Shown here: in pieces, positions 15,602 to 24,019 of the stretch | How positions within the stretch are numbered: the first letter of the stretch is position 1 | How the letters are laid out: the number at the start of each line of letters is the position of its first letter | The notes under the pieces: generated by a model | Database searches by the model: none | What the model saw: only the letters and a program-made list of their open reading frames with translations | Told to the model about the DNA's origin: nothing | DNA from: Clostridia bacterium | GTDB lineage: Bacteria; Bacillota; Clostridia; TANB77; RGIG9151 | Assembly (NCBI GenBank): GCA_017450465.1 | Contig: JAFSUW010000029.1 | Span: 1 to 41,571, forward strand | DNA length: 41,571 nt | Direction: 5' to 3' | Program-made: the position numbers and the translations under genes

Positions 15602-17527
15602 CTATAAATGTTTCTTTATTTCTTCTTCTACCTTACTAATAAAATCACTTAAACTCATTTGACCAATGTCGCCTTGTGCTCTATTTCTAACACCAACAGC
15701 ATTTGCCTCTACTTCTTTATCACCAAGTATTAACATATATGGTACTTTGCTAAGTTGTGCTTCACGGATTTTGTAACCTATTTTTTCGCTTCTATCATCT
15801 ACTTCTACCCTAATGTTTTCATCAAGTAGTGCATCTTTTACCTTGTTTGCATATTCAATATGGTTTTCAGATATAGGAAGTATTTTTACTTGAAGTGGTG
15901 AAAGCCATGTTGGAAGTGCTCCCTTTGTTTCTTCTAAGTAATATGCCATAAATCTATCTATACTACCTAAAATTGCTCTATGAAGTACTACTGGTGTTTT
16001 CTTTTGACCATCTTTATCGATATATGATAAATCAAATCGCATTGGTAAGCAGAAATCTAATTGGCAAGTAGATAATGTATATTCATTACCAACAGCAGGT
16101 TTTACCTGTACATCGAGTTTTGGGCCATAAAATGCAGCTTCACCTATTTTTTCTACATATTCTATGCCGATATCATTTAATACTTCACGAAGCTTAGTTT
16201 CTGCATTGTTCCACATTTCATCATCTGGATAATACTTTACTGTGTCATTAGGGTCACGAAGTGACAATTCAAAGTGATAATCTGTTATATTTAACTCTTT
16301 ATATACTTCAAGTATTAAGTCAACAACGCTCTTAAATTCAGATTCTATTTGTTCATGCGTTACAAATAAGTGGGCATCGTTTTGACAGAATGTTCTTACT
16401 CTTTCAATTCCCTTTAATGTTCCACTTGGTTCAAAACGACAGTCACGTGCCACTTCACCAATTCTTATTGGTAAATCTCTATATGAATGGATTTTATTTG
16501 CATATATCATCATATGGTGTGGACAGTTCATTGGACGGAGTACAAATTCTTCTCCTTCTACTTCCATCATTGGGAACATACCATCTTTATAGTGATCCCA
16601 GTGACCAGATGTTTTATAAAGATTAACTGTTCCAAGAGGTGGTGTAAGAACGTGCTTGTAACCTAACTTCTTTTCTTTACCTTTTATATAATTTTCAAGT
16701 TGTTCCCATATTACATAGCCATTTGGCAAATACATAGGAAGCCCTTTACCAGTTAAATCTGTTGTTAAGAAGATTTCAAGCTCCTTACCAAGCTTTCTAT
16801 GGTCTCTTTCTTTTGCTTCTTCAAGCTTTGCTAAATATTCGTCTAAATCGGATTTCTTTGTATATGAAATACCATATATTCTTTGGAGCATTTTATTTTT
16901 TTCGCTACCTCTCCAGTATGCACCTGATACTGTAAGTAACTTAAAGGCCTTTACCTTACCTGTTGAAAGCAAATGTGGACCAGCACAAAGATCAGTAAAT
17001 TCACCTTGTTTATAAAAAGATATTACTGCATCCTCTGGTAAATCATTTATTAACTCTACTTTGTATGGTTCTTCTTTTTCTTCCATAAACTTTATTGCTT
17101 CTTCTCTTGGAAGTTCAAAACGCTCTAGTGGTAAATCTTCTTTTACTATTTTATTCATTTCTTCTTCTATTTTTTCTAACATTTCTGTTGTAAAAGTTTC
17201 TTCAGAATCAAAGTCATAGTAAAAACCATTATCTATAGATGGGCCTATTGCGAGTTTAATACCCGGATAAAGGCGTTTTACTGCTTGAGCCATGATATGT
17301 GACGTCGTGTGCCAAAAAGCCTTCTTGCCGTCTAATACGTCGAATGTAAGTATATTTAATGTAGAATCTTCAGTGATTTCATATCTTAAATCTCTTACTT
17401 TTCCATTTACTTCACCTGCTGTAGCATTACGAGCAAGCCCTTCGCTTATTTTTTGTGCCACTTCATATACTGTTGTATTTTTTTCTACCTCCATAATAGA
17501 GCCATCTTTTAGTGTTATTTTTATCAT
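15602..17527 (-). CDS. thrS: Threonyl-tRNA synthetase
   Basis: Charges tRNA-Thr with threonine in the cytoplasm. The 641 residues carry all usual parts: an N-terminal TGS domain (1-65, MIKITLKDG start), an editing/SAD region (HTTSHIMAQAVKRLYP, DLCAGPH), the class II catalytic core (RPMNCPHHMMIY, motif 2 FEPSGTLKGIERVRTF, motif 3 LHRAILGSIDRFMAYYLEE) and a C-terminal anticodon-binding domain (PLQVKILPIS onward). Expression is very probably controlled by the T-box leader at 17528-17755. The upstream gene on the same strand ends 12 bases before the -35 box, but thrS has its own promoter. Confidence 0.97.
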   Translation of the reverse strand: MIKITLKDGSIMEVEKNTTVYEVAQKISEGLARNATAGEVNGKVRDLRYEITEDSTLNILTFDVLDGKKAFWHTTSHIMAQAVKRLYPGIKLAIGPSIDNGFYYDFDSEETFTTEMLEKIEEEMNKIVKEDLPLERFELPREEAIKFMEEKEEPYKVELINDLPEDAVISFYKQGEFTDLCAGPHLLSTGKVKAFKLLTVSGAYWRGSEKNKMLQRIYGISYTKKSDLDEYLAKLEEAKERDHRKLGKELEIFLTTDLTGKGLPMYLPNGYVIWEQLENYIKGKEKKLGYKHVLTPPLGTVNLYKTSGHWDHYKDGMFPMMEVEGEEFVLRPMNCPHHMMIYANKIHSYRDLPIRIGEVARDCRFEPSGTLKGIERVRTFCQNDAHLFVTHEQIESEFKSVVDLILEVYKELNITDYHFELSLRDPNDTVKYYPDDEMWNNAETKLREVLNDIGIEYVEKIGEAAFYGPKLDVQVKPAVGNEYTLSTCQLDFCLPMRFDLSYIDKDGQKKTPVVLHRAILGSIDRFMAYYLEETKGALPTWLSPLQVKILPISENHIEYANKVKDALLDENIRVEVDDRSEKIGYKIREAQLSKVPYMLILGDKEVEANAVGVRNRAQGDIGQMSLSDFISKVEEEIKKHL

Positions 17528-17755
17528 TCATACCACCCTTTCTGCAAATTAAAACCCCTATGATGCATAAACACATCATAGGGGTAAGTTTTTCTTACGG
17601 TTCCACCCTAAAAATACTCATTATGATTATAACGTAATCAACGGTTAAACTCCAAGGTGGTTTTTCAGATAGATGAATAAAATTAGCTTTCAGCTATTGC
17701 TAATTCTCTCTTGTATTCTTAGGTATCTTACTTGTCCTTTTCAATGTTTATTCTG
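17528..17755 (-). promoter_or_regulatory. T-box riboswitch, threonine type
   Basis: The leader contains the conserved T-box AGGGTGGAACCG (17598-17609) and the antitermination/termination switch. A stem I is visible with AGAGAGAA, a GCTGAAAGC loop region and AGTAAG. The likely specifier is ACC (17659-17661) followed by A, a Thr codon with the usual purine after it. Uncharged tRNA-Thr would pair its anticodon with ACC and its NCCA end with the T-box bulge and favour antitermination. The distance from the promoter to thrS (about 230 bases) fits the class. Confidence 0.95.
17555..17584 (-). terminator. Intrinsic terminator of the thrS T-box
   Basis: On the minus strand CCCCTATGATG (17574-17584 arm) and CATCATAGGGG form an 11-pair stem with an eight-base loop, followed by TTTTAATTT. 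The stem lies just after the T-box sequence, where mutually exclusive antiterminator folding is expected. Confidence 0.92.
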
Positions 17756-17760
17756 CTTAT

Positions 17761-17789
17761 ATAATACAACACTAATAAGAATTTGTCAA
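17761..17789 (-). promoter_or_regulatory. Promoter of thrS
   Basis: TTGACA (17784-17789) and TATTAT (17761-17766) on the minus strand are 17 bases apart, about 10 bases before the T-box transcript. Confidence 0.8.
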
Positions 17790-17802
17790 TTATTTATTCA
17801 TA

Positions 17803-19689
17803 TTAATAATAATTTCCACACTTTGGGCAATATCCAGATTCAGTAAGTGGATTTCTATCGTTCCAACTACTTCTTGGACAATTTGGACAATATCTTCTAT
17901 CACAATTTTGGCAATATCCATCTTTATCTATATATCCATGTACTTCCCCCCACCTGCCTTTTACCGTGCATACACAAGGATACGTACCAGACCTTGCAAA
18001 TAAATTTACATAACCTACATCATCGTATAAAATTGAACCCTCTGTTGCTTCATATCCACCATAAGATAGGGCTGCTACTCCATAACCTCCAGCATCAGCA
18101 TGATCTGAACCACCTGGTGTAGCATGTATACATGCTCCATCAATAAGTCTTGCCACTTCTTTAGCATCTTGAGTTTGGTTTACAACCGCTAAAAATCCTT
18201 TCTTTACTACTTCTGGATATTGATAATTATAATCTTCTCTATTTGTTGGAACATCTTTACTACCTCCAGGGACTACTTCTTCAGAATAAGGGCACCAACC
18301 AGCGGCAATACTAGATTGTATATCTCCATTAAAAGCAGGATGATTTAAGCAACCCTCAAAAATTGCAATTATGGTGTTCACGTTATTAGTGCATCCATCT
18401 TCCTGAGTTAATATATTTAAGATTTCTCGTACTTGTATAGGAGTCATATGAACTGTATTTCCATTATGATCGACAAAAGTAACTCCATTAATTAAAGCTT
18501 CATCAATATCAGATATTTGATTGTTATAATTAGTATCATCACCTACTGATGTACCACTACCTTCCTGTGGATTATCTTGTAAATCGTCTATTATTTGGCT
18601 TTGTTCATCATATACACCATTATGTAGCGTAACATGACAAGCATCACATCTGCCGTCTTTATTTGAATCACTATGTTCTAGTGGATAGCTTTCATTCCAA
18701 GGTGAAGGAAGTTTTGCACTACAATTTGGGTCCGCACATACCATATAGTGCGTTGTTTTATCTACAGCATCCCAACCATTATATTGATTAGTATGAGTTT
18801 TTAAGTACGTATGTGTATGTGTAAGTGCTACAGGTGTTTTAATATATAATCCGTCTGTAAGTGGGACATCACATGCACCACATCTATATGTTATTCCATC
18901 TTTATTATAATAATGTTCTCCATTATCTTCAAAAGGACATTTTGTACATTTTCTATAGTGATTTTTTTCATCAACTTTATACCATCCATTGTAAAGTCCT
19001 TTAAATTCATGTTTACACAAAACTTCAGGTAATTTAGTTTCCTCTACTGGTGCTTCAGTAAATCCAGGTATTTGGGCAATACCTTCATGTAAGTCACCCG
19101 TAGTAGTACCAGTTGTTGCCTTTTTATGTTTGCATAAGTAACATACATCATTTTTATATTTATGACTTTCTTCTCCTCTAAATCCACAAGAAGTGCATTC
19201 AACAATATGAGTATTTTCTCCATTATCTATATATCTAGGAACAGGATAGCCTTGCCTTATATGTCCGCATGGATTTTTTAATTCTACTGTCTCATTACTT
19301 CCTGAGCCTGCTGATGCTTGAGGCGTTTTGTTATTAGGGCTAGATTGTCCACATCTACATTTTTTATTACCTATAACTTTTGTTTCTGCCTTTGTGTAGC
19401 TTGGATCTAATATACTAACAGTAGTAGAGTTTTCACCATCTAATTGATCATAAACATGAAGCTTAACTTCATTATACTTGCAAGTACTATCTTTACAAGT
19501 TACTCTATGATATGAATTATCTATTTTTGTATACACAAAAGTATGGGTATGCTTTGGACCATATCCATAAGTAGTTGCTAGAGAAATAGAACTTAATCCT
19601 CCTCCGTTATTATTAAAAAAATTTGTTAGTACTAAATTGCCAAATAGTGCAAGTACTAGTACTGATAAAGTAATAATTACTTTTTTCAT
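17803..19689 (-). CDS. Secreted modular protein: four Cys/His modules, unrecognised C-terminal domain and zinc-ribbon tail
   Basis: Residues 1 to about 370 closely follow the 631-residue protein at 12071: signal sequence MKKVIITLSVLVLALFG, then four Cys/His modules with patterns such as HYRKCTKCPF and DGRCDACHV. The rest is different. Residues about 400-545 contain MTPIQVREILNILTQEDG, AIFEGCLNHPAF and EVARLIDG, loosely like a SleB/lysozyme-type helix order, but I cannot assign it. The last 75 residues add several CxxC pairs (CQNCDRRYCPNC, CPKCGNYY) that look like zinc ribbons. RBS CGGAGGGG. It appears to be a paralogue with a swapped effector domain, transcribed away from the first copy. Confidence 0.7.
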   Translation of the reverse strand: MKKVIITLSVLVLALFGNLVLTNFFNNNGGGLSSISLATTYGYGPKHTHTFVYTKIDNSYHRVTCKDSTCKYNEVKLHVYDQLDGENSTTVSILDPSYTKAETKVIGNKKCRCGQSSPNNKTPQASAGSGSNETVELKNPCGHIRQGYPVPRYIDNGENTHIVECTSCGFRGEESHKYKNDVCYLCKHKKATTGTTTGDLHEGIAQIPGFTEAPVEETKLPEVLCKHEFKGLYNGWYKVDEKNHYRKCTKCPFEDNGEHYYNKDGITYRCGACDVPLTDGLYIKTPVALTHTHTYLKTHTNQYNGWDAVDKTTHYMVCADPNCSAKLPSPWNESYPLEHSDSNKDGRCDACHVTLHNGVYDEQSQIIDDLQDNPQEGSGTSVGDDTNYNNQISDIDEALINGVTFVDHNGNTVHMTPIQVREILNILTQEDGCTNNVNTIIAIFEGCLNHPAFNGDIQSSIAAGWCPYSEEVVPGGSKDVPTNREDYNYQYPEVVKKGFLAVVNQTQDAKEVARLIDGACIHATPGGSDHADAGGYGVAALSYGGYEATEGSILYDDVGYVNLFARSGTYPCVCTVKGRWGEVHGYIDKDGYCQNCDRRYCPNCPRSSWNDRNPLTESGYCPKCGNYY

Positions 19690-19758
19690 GATTATCCCCT
19701 CCGAAATCTAATTAAGATTTCTTAAAATTAAAATTAATTTTAATTTTAATTAAGCACA

Positions 19759-19799
19759 AAAAATACACCGTCATACTACTGACTTGAAAATTCGTCCTT
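19759..19799 (-). promoter_or_regulatory. Conserved 5' leader block, second copy
   Basis: On the minus strand the block runs AGGACGAATTTTC to ACGGTGTATTTTTT, matching 11963-12003 at most positions. The following 60 bases of the leader are AT-rich and different, so the block itself appears selected or recently duplicated. Confidence 0.45.
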
Positions 19800-19805
19800 A
19801 ATAGT

Positions 19806-19834
19806 ATTATATCACAGTCAGTTTACATAATCAA
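19806..19834 (-). promoter_or_regulatory. Promoter of the 628-residue Cys/His-module gene
   Basis: TTGATT (19829-19834) and TATAAT (19806-19811) on the minus strand have a 17-base spacer beginning ATGTAAAC, as at 11928. Confidence 0.75.
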
Positions 19835-19880
19835 GGGAAATTCCTTTATAAAAGGGATAAACAAAGTTTATCCCTTAACT

Positions 19881-20186
19881 TTAATCACAATTTGAATTTA
19901 ATAAACTACTTAAAATGGTATCGCTATTAACACATACAGAACAAATACAGCCCATATTTATACATCTAAAAGTGTTCTGTTCTCTTACGACAACTAAATC
20001 ATCTGTTACCGCTTCTATTTTTACTTTTTCTCGATTACCATTCATATATCCTAGTACAACCCATTCGCATTCAAGCTCCTCTAACAATTCTTTTATTGTG
20101 TCAGGGAAAAAATTGGGTCTACCATGATGGCAACGTCTTTCATTATTTTCTGCGCTACCAACATTATTACTTTCCATACATCCCAT
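19881..20186 (-). CDS. Small Cys-rich protein with possible SH3/LSm-like core
   Basis: The 101 residues start with a Cys/His/Asn-rich segment (MGCMESNNVGSAENNERRCHHG), given here as MGCMES then NERRCHHG. A predicted beta-rich middle follows, LECEWVVLGYMNGN...VKIEAVTDDLVVVRE, which suggests a small barrel, and then a cysteine run MGCICSVCVN. RBS AGGAG precedes ATG, and a six-pair hairpin (20209-20223) lies before it. I do not recognise it. Clostridial spore-coat or exosporium proteins have similar Cys-rich composition, and weak sigma-K-like boxes lie upstream, but this is too thin for a spore assignment. Confidence 0.55.
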   Translation of the reverse strand: MGCMESNNVGSAENNERRCHHGRPNFFPDTIKELLEELECEWVVLGYMNGNREKVKIEAVTDDLVVVREQNTFRCINMGCICSVCVNSDTILSSLLNSNCD

Positions 20187-20208
20187 ATATAATCACTCCT
20201 ATATATTA

Positions 20209-20223
20209 AAGGTTTTTAACCTT
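20209..20223 (-). other. Short leader hairpin before the Cys-rich gene
   Basis: AAGGTT and AACCTT pair across a three-base loop, a few bases before the ribosome binding site AGGAG. It may stabilise the message or modulate translation. Confidence 0.3.
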
Positions 20224-20269
20224 ACAGTACATAATATGTGATTTATATAGTTATGTTACAAACTATTGT

Positions 20270-21310
20270 TTATTCATTATCTATCATTATATCCAAAGTT
20301 TTTAATATTCCATCTACTATGCCTTCTGCTACTTTTTTCCTAAAACTATCTGAATTTAATTTTTTTAGTTCTGTTTCATTTGTCATATAACCTACTTCAA
20401 CTAATGCTGCAGGCATATTTGCATGATTTAACACAAATAAATTAGTCCTATTTATTAACCCCTTATCAAAAGTTCCTGCACTTTTTACTACACTTTTTTG
20501 TAAATTATTCGCAAGTATTTTATTAGTTACACCTTTTTTTAGTAAATAATTATCTTTATATAATAATTCAGTCCCCTTTATATTTGGCTTTCCTACTATA
20601 GCATTACTATGTATGCTAACAAACAAATCTGCTTTTACTTTATTTGCCAAATCAGTTCTTGCAGCAAGTGTTGTTGTAACATCATTTTTTCTTGTCATAT
20701 ACACTGCAATATCATATTTTTTTAATAATTCCTCAACATACTTTGCAATAGAAATATTTATATTTTTTTCGGCAATTCCATTATAATATGCTCCTGTTTC
20801 ATTTCCGCCGTGGCCTGCATCTATTACTACTTTATACCCTTTATAAATAGAACTTCTTCCATAACTTCTACTTACTTCTTCTACTTTTTTTATTATTTTT
20901 TCATCTTCAATTAAAATATTCACAATTCTGTCTTCATCGTACCATTCTACTTCTACATCAAAATAGTCCGACAAAAATTTAAGTGGCACCATTGTGTATC
21001 CATTGTATAAAATTGCTCCACTATCTAATTCTATAATTTTATTATTTACTATCGCCTGTTTTGCATTTATTGGTAGTATTATTTCGTTATCTTTATAATC
21101 TATTGTTACAATTCCACTAGAGTTCCAATCAACCTCTGCACCAAAAATTTCAGCAAGAGGCCTTAAAGGGACCAAAGTTCTATCATTATGTATTATTGGC
21201 GTTGTGGGTAAACTTAAAGTCCCAAAGTTTACTTTTACTTCTACTGCGTTTACAGTACTGATGCACAAAATTAGTGCAAAAAACAAAGTTAGTAAAATAA
21301 TCTTTTTCAT
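20270..21310 (-). CDS. N-acetylmuramoyl-L-alanine amidase with copper-amine-oxidase-type stalk domain
   Basis: Zinc amidase that cuts the bond between MurNAc and the stem peptide. After a signal sequence (MKKIILLTLFFALILCISTVNA, about 1-22), residues 24-130 form two Cu_amine_oxidN1 stalk-like repeats (RTLVPLRPLAEIFGAEVDW; YTMVPLKFLSDYFDVEVEW), probably targeting or oligomerising on the wall. Residues 160-345 are Amidase_3: VVIDAGHGG (zinc His), AEKNIN (zinc Glu), FVSIHSNA (zinc His) and ALVEVGYMTN (catalytic Glu). I chose ATG at 21310; AGGTG lies six bases before it, and the upstream GTG is inside that site. It has its own promoter at 21370-21398. Confidence 0.9.
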   Translation of the reverse strand: MKKIILLTLFFALILCISTVNAVEVKVNFGTLSLPTTPIIHNDRTLVPLRPLAEIFGAEVDWNSSGIVTIDYKDNEIILPINAKQAIVNNKIIELDSGAILYNGYTMVPLKFLSDYFDVEVEWYDEDRIVNILIEDEKIIKKVEEVSRSYGRSSIYKGYKVVIDAGHGGNETGAYYNGIAEKNINISIAKYVEELLKKYDIAVYMTRKNDVTTTLAARTDLANKVKADLFVSIHSNAIVGKPNIKGTELLYKDNYLLKKGVTNKILANNLQKSVVKSAGTFDKGLINRTNLFVLNHANMPAALVEVGYMTNETELKKLNSDSFRKKVAEGIVDGILKTLDIMIDNE

Positions 21311-21369
21311 TTGTATCACCTATGTTTAAAATTCACGGTAAAACTTTGCTTACCTTTATGTAAATATAG

Positions 21370-21398
21370 GTTATAAAGCTATATAATGCCAAAAACAA
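21370..21398 (-). promoter_or_regulatory. Promoter of the amidase gene
   Basis: On the minus strand TTGTTT (21393-21398) and TATAAC (21370-21375) have a 17-base spacer, about 60 bases before the start codon. Confidence 0.55.
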
Positions 21399-21460
21399 AT
21401 TTTTAAAAATGAATAAATTTTATCAAATTGTCAAAAATACATCTAGAAAGAGGTGAATTT

Positions 21461-21757
21461 ATGACTAATTTTTACTCTGCAAACGGAATTAATTTTACAA
21501 ATCCTAGAGATAAGACTGCTATAAACGTTACTTATAACGGGCTTCTTGCAAAATCGGGTGCAAATACCATTTATGCAGTTTGTGGTTATGGTGACAAGTG
21601 GGAAAATGAAAGTACTATAAAAATGACTAAAAATAATGACAATTTTGTAGCAACACTTCCATTTTCAAAAACTGTTGACTTAAACATTGCTTTTAAGGAT
21701 GCATATAACAACTGGGATAACAATAATGGTTCTAACTACACTATAACCAATGCGTAA
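21461..21757 (+). CDS. Stand-alone carbohydrate-binding module (CBM25/53-like)
   Basis: The 98 residues have the starch-binding CBM25/CBM53 pattern: NVTYNGLLAKSGANTIYAVCGYG in shorter parts (NVTYNGLLAKSGA, IYAVCGYG), then WENESTIKM and DLNIAFKDAYNNWDNNNGSNY. The aromatic Tyr and Trp residues suit sugar stacking. There is no signal peptide and no catalytic domain, so it would be cytoplasmic unless exported another way; glycogen is a possible ligand. I chose ATG at 21461, seven bases after AGAGGTG; the longer frame begins 33 bases upstream without a good site. It ends with its own terminator. Confidence 0.72.
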   Translation: MTNFYSANGINFTNPRDKTAINVTYNGLLAKSGANTIYAVCGYGDKWENESTIKMTKNNDNFVATLPFSKTVDLNIAFKDAYNNWDNNNGSNYTITNA

Positions 21758-21760
21758 GAA

Positions 21761-21797
21761 AAAAATCTGGGAATAAATCTATTTCCAGATTTTTTGT
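21761..21797 (+). terminator. Terminator after the carbohydrate-binding protein gene
   Basis: AAAAATCTGG and CCAGATTTTTT pair around GAATAAATCTATTT, with a T-run. It separates this gene from femAB. Confidence 0.82.
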
Positions 21798-21861
21798 TGA
21801 TTATTGACTTTATCAACCATTAATAGTAGTATTGTTATAGAATTTATTTGGAGGTAATCTA

Positions 21862-22920
21862 ATGAAAGTATCAACTAATTATGATAAAAAGAAACTTGAA
21901 AAATTTTTAGAAACTAATAACAAATCGCATTTTATGCAGTCTTTTTACTGGACAAAGGTTAAAGATAATTGGAAGAACGAGTTTATTGTTGTAACAGATG
22001 ATAAAAAGAAAATCGTCGGTGCTATGATGGTTTTAATAAGAAAACTCCCTAAACTTCCTTGTTCACTTATGTATGCACCTCGTGGTCCTGTTTGTGACAT
22101 ACATAATAAAGAAATAATGACTTTAATCGTATCTGAAGTAAAAAAACTTGCAAAAAAATACAAAGCATACACCTTAAAATTAGATACCGATGTTCTTGCA
22201 ACCGATACTGAGTACTCTGATTTATTAAAAGAGTTAGGTTTTAAGCTCCCTAAACAAAATAAAAACTTTGAAGGAATTCAACCACGATTCGTATTTAGGA
22301 TAAACAATATGAAAGGTAAAACATCTGAAGAATTATTAAATTCTTTTGAATCTAAAACACGTTATAACATACGTCTTGCCTCAAAAAAAGGTGTTACTGT
22401 AAAAATTGGTGAGCGTAAAGATTTGGCTCCCTTTCATAAAATAATGCTTGAAACAGGTTATAGAGATGGTTTTGTTACTCGTCCTTTAGAATATTTTGAA
22501 AAAATGCATGATGCACTTGGCGAGAAACATTTTAGACTTTATATGGCTTACTTAAATGATGAGCCAATTGCTGGTACTATTGCTATTTTATATGGTAACA
22601 AATGTTGGTATCTTTATGGTGCAAGCAGCAATGAACACAGAAACGTTATGCCTAACTATTTACTTCAATGGTCTATGATTGAATGGGCACTCGAAAACAA
22701 ATGTGATGTATACGATTTTAGAGGTGTTTCTGGCGATTTAGACGAAAACAACCACCTATATGGTCTATATAGATTCAAAAAAGGTTTTAACGGCGATTTT
22801 ACGGAATTCGCGGGTGAATTTGAATTAGTATTTAACCCATTTATTAAATTCGCTGTTGATAAAGGCAGTAAGATTTTTAAAGCAGTGCGTCAAAAATTAT
22901 TTTTATCCAAGAAAAAATAA
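21862..22920 (+). CDS. FemAB-family peptidoglycan bridge aminoacyltransferase (FemX-like)
   Basis: FemX/FemAB proteins use aminoacyl-tRNA to add amino acids to the lysine or other side chain of lipid II, building the interpeptide bridge. The 352-residue length and motifs agree: HFMQSFYWTKVKDNWKNE near 26-43, SLMYAPRGPVCD, LLNSFESKTRYNIRLASKKGV near 158-178 (given in two parts: LLNSFESKTRYN and IRLASKKGV), LYGASSNEHRNVMPNYLLQW, and the ending LYRFKKGFNGDFTEFAGE. No membrane segment is visible, so it is cytoplasmic. The racemase-type gene starts 19 bases after it. The amino acid added cannot be read from the sequence. Confidence 0.88.
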   Translation: MKVSTNYDKKKLEKFLETNNKSHFMQSFYWTKVKDNWKNEFIVVTDDKKKIVGAMMVLIRKLPKLPCSLMYAPRGPVCDIHNKEIMTLIVSEVKKLAKKYKAYTLKLDTDVLATDTEYSDLLKELGFKLPKQNKNFEGIQPRFVFRINNMKGKTSEELLNSFESKTRYNIRLASKKGVTVKIGERKDLAPFHKIMLETGYRDGFVTRPLEYFEKMHDALGEKHFRLYMAYLNDEPIAGTIAILYGNKCWYLYGASSNEHRNVMPNYLLQWSMIEWALENKCDVYDFRGVSGDLDENNHLYGLYRFKKGFNGDFTEFAGEFELVFNPFIKFAVDKGSKIFKAVRQKLFLSKKK

Positions 22921-22939
22921 TTCATTATGAGGTGTATCT

Positions 22940-24019
22940 ATGAAAAAACTTGTTATTGAAAAAAATCTTTTAATAGACAACATCAATAAACTAAAATCAC
23001 ATACTTCTTCTACTATCATTGCTACATTAAAAAACAACGGATATGGTTTAGGTTTAAGCGAATACCCAAAAATTCTTCTTGAAAATGGCATCGACTTTTT
23101 CGCTGTAGCGACGTTTGAAGAAGCAATTACACTTAGAAATAATGGTTTTACAAATAAAATAATGTTACTTCACTCAAATGGTATTAAGGAACAAATAAAA
23201 ACATTGATTGAAAACAACATCATACTTACTATTGGCTCGTTTTACACACTAAGTAGTGTTCTTAGCGTACTAAGTGAAATCGACAAAACCATTAATGTAC
23301 AGCTAAAAATCGATTCTGGTTTTGGACGTTTTGGATTTAGCTATAATGAATTACCAAAACTTGTTGAAGAACTAAAGAAGACTAATAAATTAAACATTGT
23401 TGGTACATTTTCACACTTTTCAATGTCTTTTAACCCAAAACCAGCATTTACAAAACTTCAATTTAATGAATTTATGAAATGTGTTAATTTCTTAAAAGAG
23501 AATGATATGAATACCGGTTTATTACATATATGTAATTCATCAGCATTCCTAAAATACAAAGATATGCACCTTGACTGCGTTCGTATTGGTTCAGCATTTT
23601 TAGGTAGAATTCTTGTGCCTAACGATTTAGGTCTAAACAAAATTGGACATTTTGAGGCATCTATCGAAGATATAAAAACTCTACCACAAAATCATTTTAT
23701 AGGTTATTCTAACACTTATAAAACCACCAAAGAAACTAAAATAGGTATCATTCCTGTTGGGTACTTAGATGGCTTTATGGTATCAAAAAATAATGATTGT
23801 TTTAGGTTTAACGATATTTTACGTGAAATTGTTAAAACGCTAAAAAGTTTTAATAAAAAAATTTATGTGGAAGTCGCCGAAAAAAAGTGCCAAATCTTGG
23901 GTAAGATTGGCACGAATAATATTACTATTGATATAACTAATATTGAAAATCCAGTTAACGCTATTCTTGATATTAATCCTATGTATGTTAACCCTACTAT
24001 AGAGCGTGAATTTTGCTAA
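22940..24019 (+). CDS. Alanine racemase-type PLP enzyme (possible amino-acid racemase for the wall)
   Basis: Fold-type III PLP enzyme of the alanine racemase family, which interconverts L- and D-amino acids. The PLP-lysine region is IATLKNNGYGLG (K31; usual form VVKANAYGHG), followed by SGFGRFGFS, GTFSHFS and RIGSAFLG. The C-terminal domain retains a tyrosine-containing HFIGYSNTYKT and IPVGYLDG. Substitutions in the first motif make it divergent from standard Alr, so it may not be the housekeeping enzyme and its substrate is open (Ala, Ser or another). At 359 residues it is full length. It is probably co-transcribed with femAB, so the two may serve an unusual bridge. Its stop overlaps the end of the SDR gene on the other strand by four bases. 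Confidence 0.8.
   Translation: MKKLVIEKNLLIDNINKLKSHTSSTIIATLKNNGYGLGLSEYPKILLENGIDFFAVATFEEAITLRNNGFTNKIMLLHSNGIKEQIKTLIENNIILTIGSFYTLSSVLSVLSEIDKTINVQLKIDSGFGRFGFSYNELPKLVEELKKTNKLNIVGTFSHFSMSFNPKPAFTKLQFNEFMKCVNFLKENDMNTGLLHICNSSAFLKYKDMHLDCVRIGSAFLGRILVPNDLGLNKIGHFEASIEDIKTLPQNHFIGYSNTYKTTKETKIGIIPVGYLDGFMVSKNNDCFRFNDILREIVKTLKSFNKKIYVEVAEKKCQILGKIGTNNITIDITNIENPVNAILDINPMYVNPTIEREFC

Noticed and set aside
20187-20269. Sigma-K or sigma-E promoter for the Cys-rich gene
   Set aside because: Only a partial CATA...-like match is present, with weak -35 similarity, in AT-rich sequence; not enough to support a sporulation call.
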